Shown: positions 51,756 through 60,950, counted from the stretch's first letter. The stretch: 64,000 nt of DNA from a bacterium (GCA_030690415.1 JAUYGZ010000010.1:59205-123204), one strand, 5' to 3'. Translations and numbers: made by a program. Notes: generated from the letters alone by a model not told the origin.

Positions 51756-52949
51756 TCAAACACGATCAAAAATGAGCACCTCTCTCCCAACCACCTGATT
51801 CTCCCGCTCGTAGAGGAGACTCCTCAGATCATTTTCGATGGTAAATCCAGCTTTTTCATACTCCCTAAGGTATTTTTCGGGGTAAAACACTTTCTCCTCT
51901 TTCATCCGAAAGAAGGGGAAGGTCATGACCAAACGATTTCCTTTTGGAATAATCTGGCTTAATCCTAAGAAGAACTTGAAGTTGATGACGTGAAGTAAAT
52001 CAAATATATCCTTTTGCTGTTGCTGATTCGGGTATCGGAGCAGGGGAGGGCCGAGGTATCCTTCGGTGACGACGACCAGATTTTTGGGGAATTTCTTTTC
52101 GGGGAAGGGTTGTGTGGCATCATGTTGAAAACAGGTTATCGGTTGTCGGTTGTCGGTTGTCGGAATCTGAAACTCCTTCTGAAGCCAGGTAAGGTTCTCT
52201 AAGGTCGAATGAACCAGTCTCCCTTTTATATCCGACCCCATCACCGGATTTCCTCGCAAAGCTCCCTCCATCAAGGTTGTCCCCAGTCCGCAAAAAGGAT
52301 CATAGATGGTTGTTCCTGCGTAACCGAATCCTGAGTCGGAGTTCTCCCCTTGTAAGGGGCCGGGGGTTAAAGGGGGAACCGGCCTCGCGAAATTGATCAT
52401 CATCTGCGCCAGCTTGGGCGGCATCATACCCACCTTCATGTCCCTTCTCGGCTTATCATAATCCCGTTTCGAGTAGGCATCGATATCCTGAAACACGATC
52501 GTTTTTCCCCAGTACTCCTTTCCCTTGGAAAAACAGCGTATCAAATCAATTCCCTTATCTAAAACAAAGCTTTTGTTCAGCTGTCCTGAGGTGATATTGG
52601 CATAATTGTTATTTAAAAATCTGGCATTCCTTCCATGATTTTTGAGTTTCTTTTTAATCCCCTGGAGGATATCTGAGAGGCGTTCATGACCGCCATATTG
52701 CGAGAGTCCGAAGAGAATTTTCTCGTTCCGAGCTTCATTGAGGATCACATCAACCGGATCCCGGTCAAAGACTTCACAGATTTTTATCGTTCCCCCGAGG
52801 CTATCCATGAGGGCTTGATCAACCGTGAGTTCCCCTTCAAGAACCGAAAAAAGATCCGTCTGAACGGCCATATGCTTTCCAAAAACGCACTGGAGTTCGT
52901 AACGGGACAGGCTTGCGTTTTTGCCGTGAATAAAAATATACTTCTTCAT
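51756..52949 (-). CDS. Trm11-like RNA methyltransferase with inserted repeats
   Basis: 397 aa. YIFIHGKNASLSRYELQCVF and a THUMP-like N-terminal half precede a Rossmann methyltransferase with IYDPFCGLGTTLMEGALRG and VVVTEGYLGPPL (in place of DPPY). Such Trm11/TRMG10-like enzymes methylate N2 of guanosine in tRNA. Compared with the family, two extra segments interrupt the core: about 20 residues with PPLTPGPLQGENSDSGFG encoded by the CCCCTTGTAAGGGG repeat (52341-52380), and TTDNRQP encoded by TCGGTTG heptamers (52139-52163). Confidence 0.8.
   Translation of the reverse strand: MKKYIFIHGKNASLSRYELQCVFGKHMAVQTDLFSVLEGELTVDQALMDSLGGTIKICEVFDRDPVDVILNEARNEKILFGLSQYGGHERLSDILQGIKKKLKNHGRNARFLNNNYANITSGQLNKSFVLDKGIDLIRCFSKGKEYWGKTIVFQDIDAYSKRDYDKPRRDMKVGMMPPKLAQMMINFARPVPPLTPGPLQGENSDSGFGYAGTTIYDPFCGLGTTLMEGALRGNPVMGSDIKGRLVHSTLENLTWLQKEFQIPTTDNRQPITCFQHDATQPFPEKKFPKNLVVVTEGYLGPPLLRYPNQQQQKDIFDLLHVINFKFFLGLSQIIPKGNRLVMTFPFFRMKEEKVFYPEKYLREYEKAGFTIENDLRSLLYERENQVVGREVLIFDRV
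52139..52163. repeat. TCGGTTG heptamer tandem repeat inside a gene
   Basis: About 3.6 copies of TCGGTTG inside the Trm11-like gene, in frame; the minus strand codes TTDNRQP. Confidence 0.8.
52341..52380. repeat. CCCCTTGTAAGGGG repeat inside a gene
   Basis: A palindrome core CCCCTTGTAAGGGG (52346-52359) with further short palindromic flanks, in frame inside the Trm11-like gene. The same core forms the arms of the element at 46025-46162. Confidence 0.75.
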
Positions 52950-52969
52950 GCTTTATTAGTGTGGTCAAG

Positions 52970-52975
52970 TATAAT
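52970..52975 (+). promoter_or_regulatory. -10 box of the small exported protein gene
   Basis: TATAAT, 13 nt before the ATG at 52989; the predicted start is near 52982, so the leader would be only about 7 nt. No clear -35. Confidence 0.4.
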
Positions 52976-52988
52976 AGCCTAGAATCCT

Positions 52989-53468
52989 ATGAAGATCAAA
53001 CAAAGCAATCATATCATTGTTCTTGTCCTCGTCTCAGCTGGAGTAGTCTTCTGGCTAGGGAGGCTTTCAGTCCAGTACCAGCTCACAGCACAGGTTCCCC
53101 CTATTCAAACCGTGGCTGATATCAATCCAAAAGTTCCCCTGGTGAATATCACCAGTATCGAAGATGCTCTGGTTCATGGAACGGTGAACAATCGTCGAAT
53201 TCGAATCACTTCAGGAGATCAGGTGGCAGTACCTGACACGGGCAATCAATTCCAGCTAAATATCGAGCACTTGGGCTACCTCGGAGAAAAAAGACCCATC
53301 GAAATTCATCAGGTTCCCGAATGGGCACAGTTTGTAGCCAGTAAAAACGGAAAATACGCTTACGAAATCGACGACCGATCGGCCAAGCAATTGACGGTCA
53401 TGAACCGGGTGTACTTTTACACGCAGCAAGAGGCTGTGGAGGCGGGATATGAGATACGGGTGAGATGA
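52989..53468 (+). CDS. Membrane-anchored protein of unknown function
   Basis: 159 aa, not recognised. It has a TM/signal segment (about 9-27, HIIVLVLVSAGVVFWLGRL) followed by a soluble mixed alpha/beta part without Cys. The fragment near LKVYFYTQQEAVEAGYEI-type end (VYFYTQQEAVEAGYE) resembles the Ada-type or DUF-type SHOCT-like ends of metal-binding domains only weakly. It is convergent with clpC, with a 3-bp gap. Confidence 0.65.
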   Translation: MKIKQSNHIIVLVLVSAGVVFWLGRLSVQYQLTAQVPPIQTVADINPKVPLVNITSIEDALVHGTVNNRRIRITSGDQVAVPDTGNQFQLNIEHLGYLGEKRPIEIHQVPEWAQFVASKNGKYAYEIDDRSAKQLTVMNRVYFYTQQEAVEAGYEIRVR

Positions 53469-53471
53469 CCT

Positions 53472-56129
53472 CTACACCGCAACAGCGAACTCCAGCTCCT
53501 CTTCCTCACTTTCAGTGGTCTTACCCTTTTTCTTAAGTAAATTGACCTTCACAGCTTCCCCGTCATGGAGGGTGTCATCCAGGAGTCGGTTGGAGAGCTC
53601 ATTTTCAATCATCTCCTGAATCGTTCTCCGAACCGGACGAGCACCGTATTCGGGGTCGTAGCTTTTCGTGGCGAGAAAATCCAAAGCCTTGGGAGTGACA
53701 TCAATCTTGATCTCTCGCTTGCCAAGTCGTCGTTGGAGACGGTCGAGGTGCAGTTTCACAATCTTCTTGATGTGCTCATGGGTCAAGGGCTTGAAGACTA
53801 TAAGGTGGTCAAGTCGGTTAATAAACTCCGGTCGGAAAGCGGTTTTCACCTCTTCGAGGATCAGTCCCTTTACCTCATTAAAGGCTTCTTCCTCTTTCTT
53901 AAGCTCTTCCTTGTCGATCACAAATCCGATGGAAGCGGCTTTTTTCGTCAGTCGGTCAGCTCCGATATTGGACGTCATGACAATGATCGTGTTTTTAAAA
54001 TCAATCTTGCGTCCTTTCCCATCCGTCACCATTCCATCCTCCATGATCTGGAGAAGAATATTCTGCACGTCCCGGTGAGCCTTCTCGATCTCATCAAAGA
54101 GAATGACGGAGTAAGGGCGGTGCCGAACGGCTTCCGTGAGCTGTCCGCCTTCTTCGTAGCCGACATATCCGGCAGTCGTTCCCACGAGTCGGGAGACATT
54201 GTGACGCTCCATAAACTCGGACATGTCGACTTTGATCAGAGCGTCCTGAGTGCCAAAAAACTCTTCAGCCAGCACCTTCACGAGCTCCGTTTTCCCCACG
54301 CCAGTAGGACCGAGGAAGAGAAAGGTCCCAATGGGACGGTTTTCATCTCCGATATTCATTCGGGATCGTCGAATTGATTGAGCGATGGCTCCAATGGCTT
54401 CATCCTGCCCAACTATCCTTCGGGAAAGGGTTCCCTCGATGTTCTTCAGCTTGTCGATATCGCTTTTCATCATGCGATTGGTGGGAATACCCGTCGCGCG
54501 AGAAATGGCAACAGCGATATCTTCCCCGTTCACATGGGGTTTATCCTGGTCAGGAATTTCCTGCTTCTTAGCCTGTCGGATCTTCTCTCGAAGCTCCAGC
54601 TCTTTGGCTCGGAGACGGGAAGCTTTTTCATAATCCTGAGCGTGAACAGCATCTTCCTTTTTCTTAATTACGCCTGAGATCTGTCCCTCAAGCTTTTCCA
54701 CCTCTTCGAGGTTTCCATTATTCTGAAGGCTCTTCAGAGAGCTGGCTTCATCGAGTACATCGATCGCCTTGTCGGGAAGGAAGCGGTCAGTGACATATCG
54801 CTTCGAAAGCTCTACGGCGTTTTTGATCGCATCATCATCGATCTTGATGGCATGGTAGTCTTCATAGGATTTTTTCAATCCCTGTAAAATCTGAATGGCA
54901 TCTTCAATGGAGGGTTCGGCAACTGTGACCTTTTGGAATCGACGTTCCAATGCCTTATCCTTTTCAATATGCTTTTGATACTCATTGTAGGTCGTAGATC
55001 CAATAACCTGAAGTCGGCCACGAGCCAGGGCAGGTTTCAAAATGTTTGCCGCGTCCAATGATCCTTCGGCTCCACCGGCACCAATCACGGTGTGCAATTC
55101 GTCGATGAAAAGGATGACATCGTTTTCAGCATTCGAGGCCTCGTCGATGACGCGTTTCATGCGCTCTTCAAACTCACCACGGTACTTGGTTCCCGCGACG
55201 ACCGCCGTCATATCGAGCTCGAGGACACGCTTGTCCAGCATCCCGATGGGGACTTCACGAGACACGATGCGTTGAGCCAGACCTTCCGCGATGGCGGTTT
55301 TTCCGACTCCAGGCTCACCGATGAGCACCGGATTATTTTTCGTCTTTCGATTCAGGATCGCCACGATGCGCTGAATTTCATCATTTCGTCCGATGATCGG
55401 ATCCAGCTTTCCTTCTCGAGCCATCTCCGTAAAATCTGTCGTAAAATAGTCCAGCGCCGGCGTTTTTGAAGGTTTTTTGTGCTGATGATCCTGTCCGGAT
55501 TTTCCCGCCATGGTCTCCGCCATCTGAGGCGGTGTTTGGGGATTACCCCCCTGCTGCATCTGTGCGCTGATGATGAGTCCTTGCAGACCATTCATAAAGT
55601 TTTCCAAAGGGTTTTGTCCCAGTTGACCGGTCGGCATTGCTCCCTGAAGAGGAGGAATTTGCCCGTCCGGAAGGGGAGCCCCGCCGGCCTGTTTAAACTG
55701 GGTCTGAATATATTCCAAAATATCATTGAGGTTGATCTTCATGTTTTCCAGAATGACCGTTGCGGCCGTTTCCCGTTGAGTACAGAGGGCGTAGAGGACA
55801 TGGCTGGTATTGATCTCAGCATGACCGACCTTGAAGGCCAGTGATATGGCGTCTTCCAGGGTTTTTTTCGCGTATCGGCTCAGTTTCTCACCGGAATCCT
55901 GTTCTCCTCCGATTTTCACGCTGCCCACATTTTCCAGAACCAACTGAACATTCTCCAGAGTTACGCCAAAATGCTGAAGGACTTTCGCCCCACTACAGTT
56001 TTTCTTGGCAAGGATTCCCAAGAGGATATGCTCCGTTCCGATATAAGTAGAATTGGATTTTTTCGCCACACTCTCTGCGAAGAGCAGAGCTTTTTTGGCG
56101 TTTTCCGTGAATTTGTCGAAGTTGTTCAT
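53472..56129 (-). CDS. clpC: ATP-dependent Clp protease ATP-binding subunit ClpC
   Basis: 885 aa. Two N-terminal Clp repeats (residues 1-145, FTENAKKALLFAESVAKKS), a Gly/Gln/Pro-rich linker, AAA-1 with Walker A GEPGVGKTAIAEGLAQ (near 274), a UVR-like coiled-coil (EKLEGQISGVIKKKEDAVHA), and AAA-2 with LGPTGVGKTELVKVLAEEFF (near 605). The UVR segment identifies ClpC rather than ClpB. It unfolds substrates for ClpP, whose gene lies 73 bp upstream; the gap holds only a low-complexity GGTTGATGGTTAA repeat. Confidence 0.92.
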   Translation of the reverse strand: MNNFDKFTENAKKALLFAESVAKKSNSTYIGTEHILLGILAKKNCSGAKVLQHFGVTLENVQLVLENVGSVKIGGEQDSGEKLSRYAKKTLEDAISLAFKVGHAEINTSHVLYALCTQRETAATVILENMKINLNDILEYIQTQFKQAGGAPLPDGQIPPLQGAMPTGQLGQNPLENFMNGLQGLIISAQMQQGGNPQTPPQMAETMAGKSGQDHQHKKPSKTPALDYFTTDFTEMAREGKLDPIIGRNDEIQRIVAILNRKTKNNPVLIGEPGVGKTAIAEGLAQRIVSREVPIGMLDKRVLELDMTAVVAGTKYRGEFEERMKRVIDEASNAENDVILFIDELHTVIGAGGAEGSLDAANILKPALARGRLQVIGSTTYNEYQKHIEKDKALERRFQKVTVAEPSIEDAIQILQGLKKSYEDYHAIKIDDDAIKNAVELSKRYVTDRFLPDKAIDVLDEASSLKSLQNNGNLEEVEKLEGQISGVIKKKEDAVHAQDYEKASRLRAKELELREKIRQAKKQEIPDQDKPHVNGEDIAVAISRATGIPTNRMMKSDIDKLKNIEGTLSRRIVGQDEAIGAIAQSIRRSRMNIGDENRPIGTFLFLGPTGVGKTELVKVLAEEFFGTQDALIKVDMSEFMERHNVSRLVGTTAGYVGYEEGGQLTEAVRHRPYSVILFDEIEKAHRDVQNILLQIMEDGMVTDGKGRKIDFKNTIIVMTSNIGADRLTKKAASIGFVIDKEELKKEEEAFNEVKGLILEEVKTAFRPEFINRLDHLIVFKPLTHEHIKKIVKLHLDRLQRRLGKREIKIDVTPKALDFLATKSYDPEYGARPVRRTIQEMIENELSNRLLDDTLHDGEAVKVNLLKKKGKTTESEEEELEFAVAV

Positions 56130-56133
56130 TATT

Positions 56134-56174
56134 AATGGTTAAGGGTTGATGGTTAAGAGTTGAGGGTTGATAGT
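56134..56174. repeat. GGTTGATGGTTAA-type low-complexity repeat
   Basis: Degenerate copies of GGTTAAGGGTTGA fill the gap between clpP and the clpC start codon. Confidence 0.6.
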
Positions 56175-56202
56175 CATTATTTTGGGGACACTAAACCCTA
56201 AA

Positions 56203-56874
56203 CTAAAGAGTAGACTTTACGGTTCGTGATCGGTGGTTCTTGATGGCTTTCAGAACCTCGAGGTCACCAATCACCTTATCAACCAATCCATATTTGACCG
56301 ATTCGTCGGCATTCATAAAGTTGTCCCGATCGGTATCTTTCTCCACCTGGTCAAATTTCTGACCTGAGTGATAGGCAATAATGTGATTCAATCGATCCTT
56401 GGTGCGAAGCATGTGGTTCGCGTGGATCTCGATCTCCGTGGCTTGGCCTTCCATACCTCCGAGAGGCTGGTGGATCATGACCTCGGCATTCGGGAGCACA
56501 TATCGTTTCCCCTTAGCACCGGCGGTAAGCAAGACAGCACCCATGGAGGCAGCCATACCGAGGCACACGGTGGAGACATCCGGTTTGATCAGCTGCATCG
56601 TGTCGTAAATTGCCATCCCTGCTGTCACATGACCACCAGGGGAGTGAATATACAGCGTGATATCTTTTTTAGGGTCTTCAGACTCCAGGAAGAGGAGCTG
56701 AGCGATGATGACATCCGCCATACCGCTTTCGATCCCGCCTGAGCAAAACACAATACGGTCCTTAAGAAGTCGTGAATAAATATCATAGGCCCGTTCTCCA
56801 TCATGTGATTTTTGGATCACCGTGGGAACCAGATAACTCGAAAGGGGTTTTGATTTTTGCGCGGTGGCAAGCAT
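56203..56874 (-). CDS. clpP: ATP-dependent Clp protease proteolytic subunit
   Basis: 223 aa. The catalytic triad is visible: Ser in [13 protein letters not shown], His in [10 protein letters not shown] and Asp in [33 protein letters not shown] and [12 protein letters not shown] are also characteristic. It is the first gene of the clpP-clpC operon, behind a CIRCE operator that overlaps its -10 box. Confidence 0.95.
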   Translation of the reverse strand: MLATAQKSKPLSSYLVPTVIQKSHDGERAYDIYSRLLKDRIVFCSGGIESGMADVIIAQLLFLESEDPKKDITLYIHSPGGHVTAGMAIYDTMQLIKPDVSTVCLGMAASMGAVLLTAGAKGKRYVLPNAEVMIHQPLGGMEGQATEIEIHANHMLRTKDRLNHIIAYHSGQKFDQVEKDTDRDNFMNADESVKYGLVDKVIGDLEVLKAIKNHRSRTVKSTL

Positions 56875-56901
56875 AGGGGGAAGTGAAAGAGTAATAAGGT
56901 C

Positions 56902-56928
56902 TTAGCACTCTCTAGTATAGAGTGCTAA
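56902..56928. promoter_or_regulatory. CIRCE operator (HrcA binding site)
   Basis: TTAGCACTC-N9-GAGTGCTAA, a perfect match to the CIRCE consensus. It overlaps the clpP -10 box, so HrcA binding would directly block the clpP-clpC promoter. HrcA itself is not in the window. Confidence 0.9.
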
Positions 56929-56942
56929 ATCGGGAGGGTCAA
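56914..56942 (-). promoter_or_regulatory. clpP promoter
   Basis: Minus strand TTGACC (56942-56937) and TATACT (56919-56914) separated by exactly 17 bp; the -10 lies in the CIRCE spacer. Predicted start near 56907, about 33 nt before the ATG at 56874. Confidence 0.8.
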
Positions 56943-57112
56943 GAACTCAGCGAAATTTCACCTTCTTCTATTGACCGTTCATCAAATTATAACTGAAAAA
57001 TAAGAGAAGACCAATTCACAACACTTGAACGAAACGCACAAAGGTGGGGTAGTTGTGGTTCCTTCGAAGCGCTTGCTTTTGAGCTAAATGACAGGTAAAA
57101 AAGAGACACCTT

Positions 57113-57188
<76 letters not shown>

Positions 57189-57189
<1 letters not shown>

Positions 57190-57294
57190 TTCTTCGCGCA
57201 GCGAAGAATGCCCTCCGTAGCTATAGCGAAGGACGGGCAACTCATTTCCAAGTTCTTGCTGATATTCATGGCTGCGCTTCGAATGGCAGGCCAT
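57189..57294. repeat. Post-tRNA repeat block, copy B
   Basis: Begins with the hairpin ATTCTTCGC/GCGAAGAAT and ends with GCTTCGAATGGCAGGCCAT at 57276-57294. The same two ends follow tRNA-Pro (49025-49075), with a shorter middle. The block abuts the stop codon of the cysteine desulfurase gene. Confidence 0.55.
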
Positions 57295-58460
57295 CACAAC
57301 CCCCTCATCGCTTCAATTTCTTCCCGAAGAGCCACCAGCAGCTCACTCACTTCAGTATCTGTATTATTCTTCCCCAAGCTAATTCTTATCGCTCCCTGAG
57401 CGATCTGTTCTGGCAGTCCAAGAGCCGCGACCACATGCGAAATATCCGTTTGCCCCGCCGTGCAGGCAGATCCACTCGAAACCGCTATTCCTCTATTGTT
57501 GAGGCGCATGAGCAGGGATTCACCATCTATCTTCTCAAAACAAAAATGAGCATTGTTGGGCAATCTCTGCGTGGGGTGTCCGCAGAGGAAGGCCCCGGAG
57601 ATATGCTTCTGAATGTCTTGAATAAGCTGATCCCGAAGTCCAATCAGCCGGGCATTTTCCGTTTCCCGATGTTCCTGAGCCAGAGACAAGGCCTTGGCCA
57701 TGCCCACAATGCCGGGAGTATTTAAGGTCCCGCCTCTCAGGCCACTTTGATGAGCTCCTCCGATGATTTGAGGAGAGATCTGTCGCGCGGAACGCATATA
57801 CAAGAGGCCAACTCCTTTCGGACCGTAAAATTTGTGACCGGAGAGGGAGAGAAAATCCACTCCCAATCTCTCCACATCACAATCCAGACTCCCTCCTGCT
57901 TGCACCGCGTCAGTGTGGAACAAAACCCCTCGTTCTTTCGTGATCTGTGAAATCTCTGAAATAGGCTGAAGAGTTCCGATTTCATTATTGGCCATCATGA
58001 TGGAGACCAGGAGCGTTTCATCGGTAATAGCCTTTTGGACGCTGTTCGGATCTATCAAACCATCACGGTTCACGGGCAGATAAGTCACCCTCATTCCCAG
58101 CTCCTCCAGTCGCTCACAGCAGTGCAACACCGAGTGATGTTCAACCGAACTCGTGATGATATGGCCTTGAAAGCCATTTTTCTCGGAAATTCCTCTCAAG
58201 ACCAGATTATTACTCTCTGTCCCTCCTGAGGTGGAAACGATCTGATGAGCATCGCAATTCAAAATTCCAGCCATGGCATGAAAGGCCTGATCGACAGCCA
58301 GCCTTGCTTTTGCTCCGTATGAGTGAAGAGATGAGGCATTTCCAAAGTGTGTTTCGGAATACAGCTTCACCAGCTCCATCACTTCGGGATGAATCGGGGT
58401 CGTTGCGGCATGGTCGAAATACAATATGAGCTTTAAATAAGAGCATATATAGTGTATCAT
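57294..58460 (-). CDS. Cysteine desulfurase (NifS/IscS family)
   Basis: About 388 aa PLP enzyme. YFDHAATTPIHPEVMEL, GGTESNNLVLRG, HHSVLHC, HTDAVQAGGSLDCDVERL, SLSGHKFYGPKGVGLLYMR (PLP Lys in SGHKFYGPKG) and SSGSACTAGQTD (active Cys) are the family blocks. It mobilises sulfur for Fe-S clusters and thio-tRNA. The start is uncertain: an ATG at 58460 gives about 12 non-conserved residues before YFDHAA, and a TTG directly before YFDHAA is also possible. No IscU gene is adjacent. Confidence 0.92.
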   Translation of the reverse strand: MIHYICSYLKLILYFDHAATTPIHPEVMELVKLYSETHFGNASSLHSYGAKARLAVDQAFHAMAGILNCDAHQIVSTSGGTESNNLVLRGISEKNGFQGHIITSSVEHHSVLHCCERLEELGMRVTYLPVNRDGLIDPNSVQKAITDETLLVSIMMANNEIGTLQPISEISQITKERGVLFHTDAVQAGGSLDCDVERLGVDFLSLSGHKFYGPKGVGLLYMRSARQISPQIIGGAHQSGLRGGTLNTPGIVGMAKALSLAQEHRETENARLIGLRDQLIQDIQKHISGAFLCGHPTQRLPNNAHFCFEKIDGESLLMRLNNRGIAVSSGSACTAGQTDISHVVAALGLPEQIAQGAIRISLGKNNTDTEVSELLVALREEIEAMRGL

Positions 58461-58521
58461 GTTCAACACTGCAAAGAATCATTATTTGGAGAGGTCTTCA
58501 GAAGGGGCGTAACAAAATACG

Positions 58522-59439
58522 ATGGATCAGCTTTACAAGAGAATACTCAGCAATCAACGTATCGATATTGGGAATAGTATTCTCGTCCATATCGGGCATT
58601 TCAAGTACACCGTAGGAGTAGGTCCTATTGAAATCCAATCTTTTCGGGACGGGATTGCGTTTGGAAAGGAGCTCAAAGAAAACCATCAAAAGAAAGTCGA
58701 TTTCAGAGTACTTGTCGATGATATCGGAATAGACTCCGAAAAAAGAGTGCAGATTAAAAATAATTTTCGGCTTCCAAAAGCCTATCTGGAGGTATTGGAG
58801 AAATTTCACCTTTCGGAAGATGATATTGATATCATTTTCGAGTCTTCCGTCAGAAATTACGCCTCTCGTATACTCTCGAGACAAAAAGTACCCGGAAAGA
58901 TCAAGCTGAGAAAAGAGCTTGTGAGTTTTGACGAGGCCTGTGAATATGAAAGGTGCGTGCCACAATCTGATCATGCCTTGGGACAGAAAGAAGACAGGGA
59001 GGTCTATTCTGTCATTGACCCTCATTCAGGAATCCCTCTTATTCTCAAAGAAGGAGCTAATCCAAAGTGTAATCTCATCGTCGCGTGTAGCTATTACAAA
59101 GGAACTGAAATTTATGACTCGATTATCTCTTTTTACAACGCCATCTGGGAACAACGAATGAACTACGGAGCAATGGTGGCTCGTATACTCTTCGAGATCG
59201 AGAAACCAATTATTGACTATTATTATTATGAGACAAATAGCGAGCCAAAACTAGTTGTGCAAAACCTTGAAGAGCTTGAGTTCAGCTTTCAGAGAGAGAA
59301 GATAGAGCTTGTAAAAAAAGTCCTTTCATCCAATATCCCTCAGCAGCTAAAGGACGATTATATGTCTCAGCTGGAAGCATTAGACAATGTCATAAAGCTC
59401 CACAAGCTAAAGAAAGATATCATCAATCTCTGTAATTAA
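58522..59439 (+). CDS. Protein of unknown function in regulator-HD operon
   Basis: 305 aa, no family recognised. It is soluble and acidic with mixed helices and strands, an NLIVACSYYKGTEIYDSII segment and a helical Lys/Glu/Leu-rich C-terminus (EALDNVIKLHKLKKDIINL). Cys residues occur near CEYERC and NPKC. It is the first gene of a compact three-gene unit with the TrmB-type regulator (5 bp gap) and the HD hydrolase, so a shared function is likely. Confidence 0.7.
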   Translation: MDQLYKRILSNQRIDIGNSILVHIGHFKYTVGVGPIEIQSFRDGIAFGKELKENHQKKVDFRVLVDDIGIDSEKRVQIKNNFRLPKAYLEVLEKFHLSEDDIDIIFESSVRNYASRILSRQKVPGKIKLRKELVSFDEACEYERCVPQSDHALGQKEDREVYSVIDPHSGIPLILKEGANPKCNLIVACSYYKGTEIYDSIISFYNAIWEQRMNYGAMVARILFEIEKPIIDYYYYETNSEPKLVVQNLEELEFSFQREKIELVKKVLSSNIPQQLKDDYMSQLEALDNVIKLHKLKKDIINLCN

Positions 59440-59444
59440 TTTCA

Positions 59445-60245
59445 ATGCATCTTAATAGGGTTATCCAATCACTGGGTTTTACGGAAAAAGAAGCAAATGT
59501 TTATCTGAGTCTCCTCGAGCTTGGAAACTGTACGCTCAGCTCTATTTCCAGGAAAGTAAGGCTTCCCAAAGAAGAAACGTATTTGATTCTGAAGAAATTA
59601 GTCGACAACGACTATCTGTGGAGTCTTGATTCAGGGAAAAGTCTTCAGTTCGGAGCTCTGAGTCCTCAGAAGTTGATTGAACTTTTCGAAAACAAGCTCG
59701 AGAAGGCCAGGATGGTGCTTCCCGAACTCTCAGCTCTCGACAATCTCAATCAGGTGAAACCACGCATTTCCTATTATGAGGGAAGAAAGGGCATGATCAA
59801 TATCATGGAAGATTCTCTGTCAGCACAGGGTGATATCCTCTGCTGGGCGGATATCTCAATAGCACATGAAACGTTAGCGGATTATTATCCGGAGTACATT
59901 CGCAAAAAAAATGTGAGAAATATCTTTGTGAGAGGAATATTTACCGATGATCCCAAATCACAGGAGTTCATGAAGAAGGGGGAATTAGAAAAAAGAGAGG
60001 TGAGAATTATTCCAAGAGAAAAATTTCCCTTCAAAAACGAGATCAATATCTACAATGACAGTGTTTCTATCATCGCGCATCGGGAGTTGGTCGGAGTCAT
60101 CATACAGAGCAAAGATATCGCGGAGACCCAGAGATCAATATTTAAGCTGGGTTGGGAATACGCCGGTCTTTTAGCTAAACTCCAGGCTGCGAAAACTGAT
60201 AATGAGTACTTAACAATACTGAAGAACATGAAATCCTTGCAATAA
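59445..60245 (+). CDS. TrmB-type transcriptional regulator
   Basis: 266 aa. The N-terminal winged helix (residues 5-75; LGFTEKEANVYLSLLELGNCTLSSISRKVRLPKEETYLILKKL) is that of TrmB-family proteins. The C-terminal part (about 100-250; YYEGRKGMINIMEDSL, DNLNQ..., SIIAHRELVGVIIQSKDIAE) resembles the phospholipase D-like sensor domain of these proteins. Such regulators are common in archaea and in CPR bacteria. It could respond to a sugar or nucleotide signal. The gene before and the HD gene after may be its targets. Confidence 0.82.
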   Translation: MHLNRVIQSLGFTEKEANVYLSLLELGNCTLSSISRKVRLPKEETYLILKKLVDNDYLWSLDSGKSLQFGALSPQKLIELFENKLEKARMVLPELSALDNLNQVKPRISYYEGRKGMINIMEDSLSAQGDILCWADISIAHETLADYYPEYIRKKNVRNIFVRGIFTDDPKSQEFMKKGELEKREVRIIPREKFPFKNEINIYNDSVSIIAHRELVGVIIQSKDIAETQRSIFKLGWEYAGLLAKLQAAKTDNEYLTILKNMKSLQ

Positions 60246-60256
60246 TTCAAGTAGAA

Positions 60257-60871
60257 ATGAAGAAACACTCGAAGAAATTTACACAATTCAAAAAAGGAAA
60301 GCTTGATGATTATTCCCCTGTCATCAATAGAGCTTATCGATTGGCAGCTTATGCCCATCGGGAACAAATCAGGAAATCAGGAGATGAATACATGATCCAC
60401 CCTGTTTCGATCATGAATTATCTCAGATCAATAGAAGTCGAAGAGAGTGTTCTCGTGGCAGCCTTGCTCCACGATACGATCGAAGACACCAGTATTACGA
60501 TCAAAGATCTCGAAGATCTTTTTGGTTCTGAGGTGGCCTATATTGTTTATTTCCTTTCAAAGGAAAAAGCCGTCCATTTCAAGAACAAGGATCACAGGAG
60601 ATTGGTTTATTTCGAAAAACTCGAGGCGGGATTTTGTTTTAATTACAAGATCTACCTTATCAAGCTCGTTGATAAGCTCCACAACCTCTCGTCACTCACA
60701 TCATTTCCGTTAGAAAAGAGAAATAAGACTATCAAAGAGGCCTTCACGGTCTTTATTCCACTTTTTAAGAAACACCTCAGCGTTGTGCCGAAGAAATACA
60801 TGAAGTATTGCGAAAAGGTCATCAGGGATATGGAAGAGATTGTTGAAGACTATTTGATCAGAAATGGGTAA
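60257..60871 (+). CDS. RelA/SpoT-like HD-domain hydrolase
   Basis: 204 aa. RLAAYAHREQIRKSGDEYMIHPVSIMNYL and VLVAALLHDTIEDTSITIKDLEDLFGSEVAYIV match the HD hydrolase domain of RelA/SpoT and Mesh1, with the HD pair in LLHDTIED. There is no synthetase or TGS domain, so it is a small alarmone hydrolase (SAH-like) by sequence; activity on (p)ppGpp is an inference. It ends the regulator operon and lies 19 bp before the 16S promoter -35. Confidence 0.85.
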   Translation: MKKHSKKFTQFKKGKLDDYSPVINRAYRLAAYAHREQIRKSGDEYMIHPVSIMNYLRSIEVEESVLVAALLHDTIEDTSITIKDLEDLFGSEVAYIVYFLSKEKAVHFKNKDHRRLVYFEKLEAGFCFNYKIYLIKLVDKLHNLSSLTSFPLEKRNKTIKEAFTVFIPLFKKHLSVVPKKYMKYCEKVIRDMEEIVEDYLIRNG

Positions 60872-60889
60872 ATTGGCACAAAAAATCTT

Positions 60890-60918
60890 TTGACAAGCAT
60901 AACCCCATTGACTAGTAT
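60890..60918 (+). promoter_or_regulatory. 16S rRNA promoter
   Basis: A perfect -35 TTGACA (60890-60895) with TAGTAT (60913-60918) 17 bp downstream; predicted start near 60925. A second, weaker TTGACT at 60908 could serve another start. The leader to the mature 16S end is about 227 nt. Confidence 0.7.
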
Positions 60919-60950
60919 GTCTGAGCTCTGGGCAACCTGAGCTTTTCTTA

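Noticed and set aside
56931..57112. Possible small gene between clpP and tRNA-Ala
   Set aside because: The only frame reads into the tRNA and has no start signal; the sequence otherwise looks like a promoter region.
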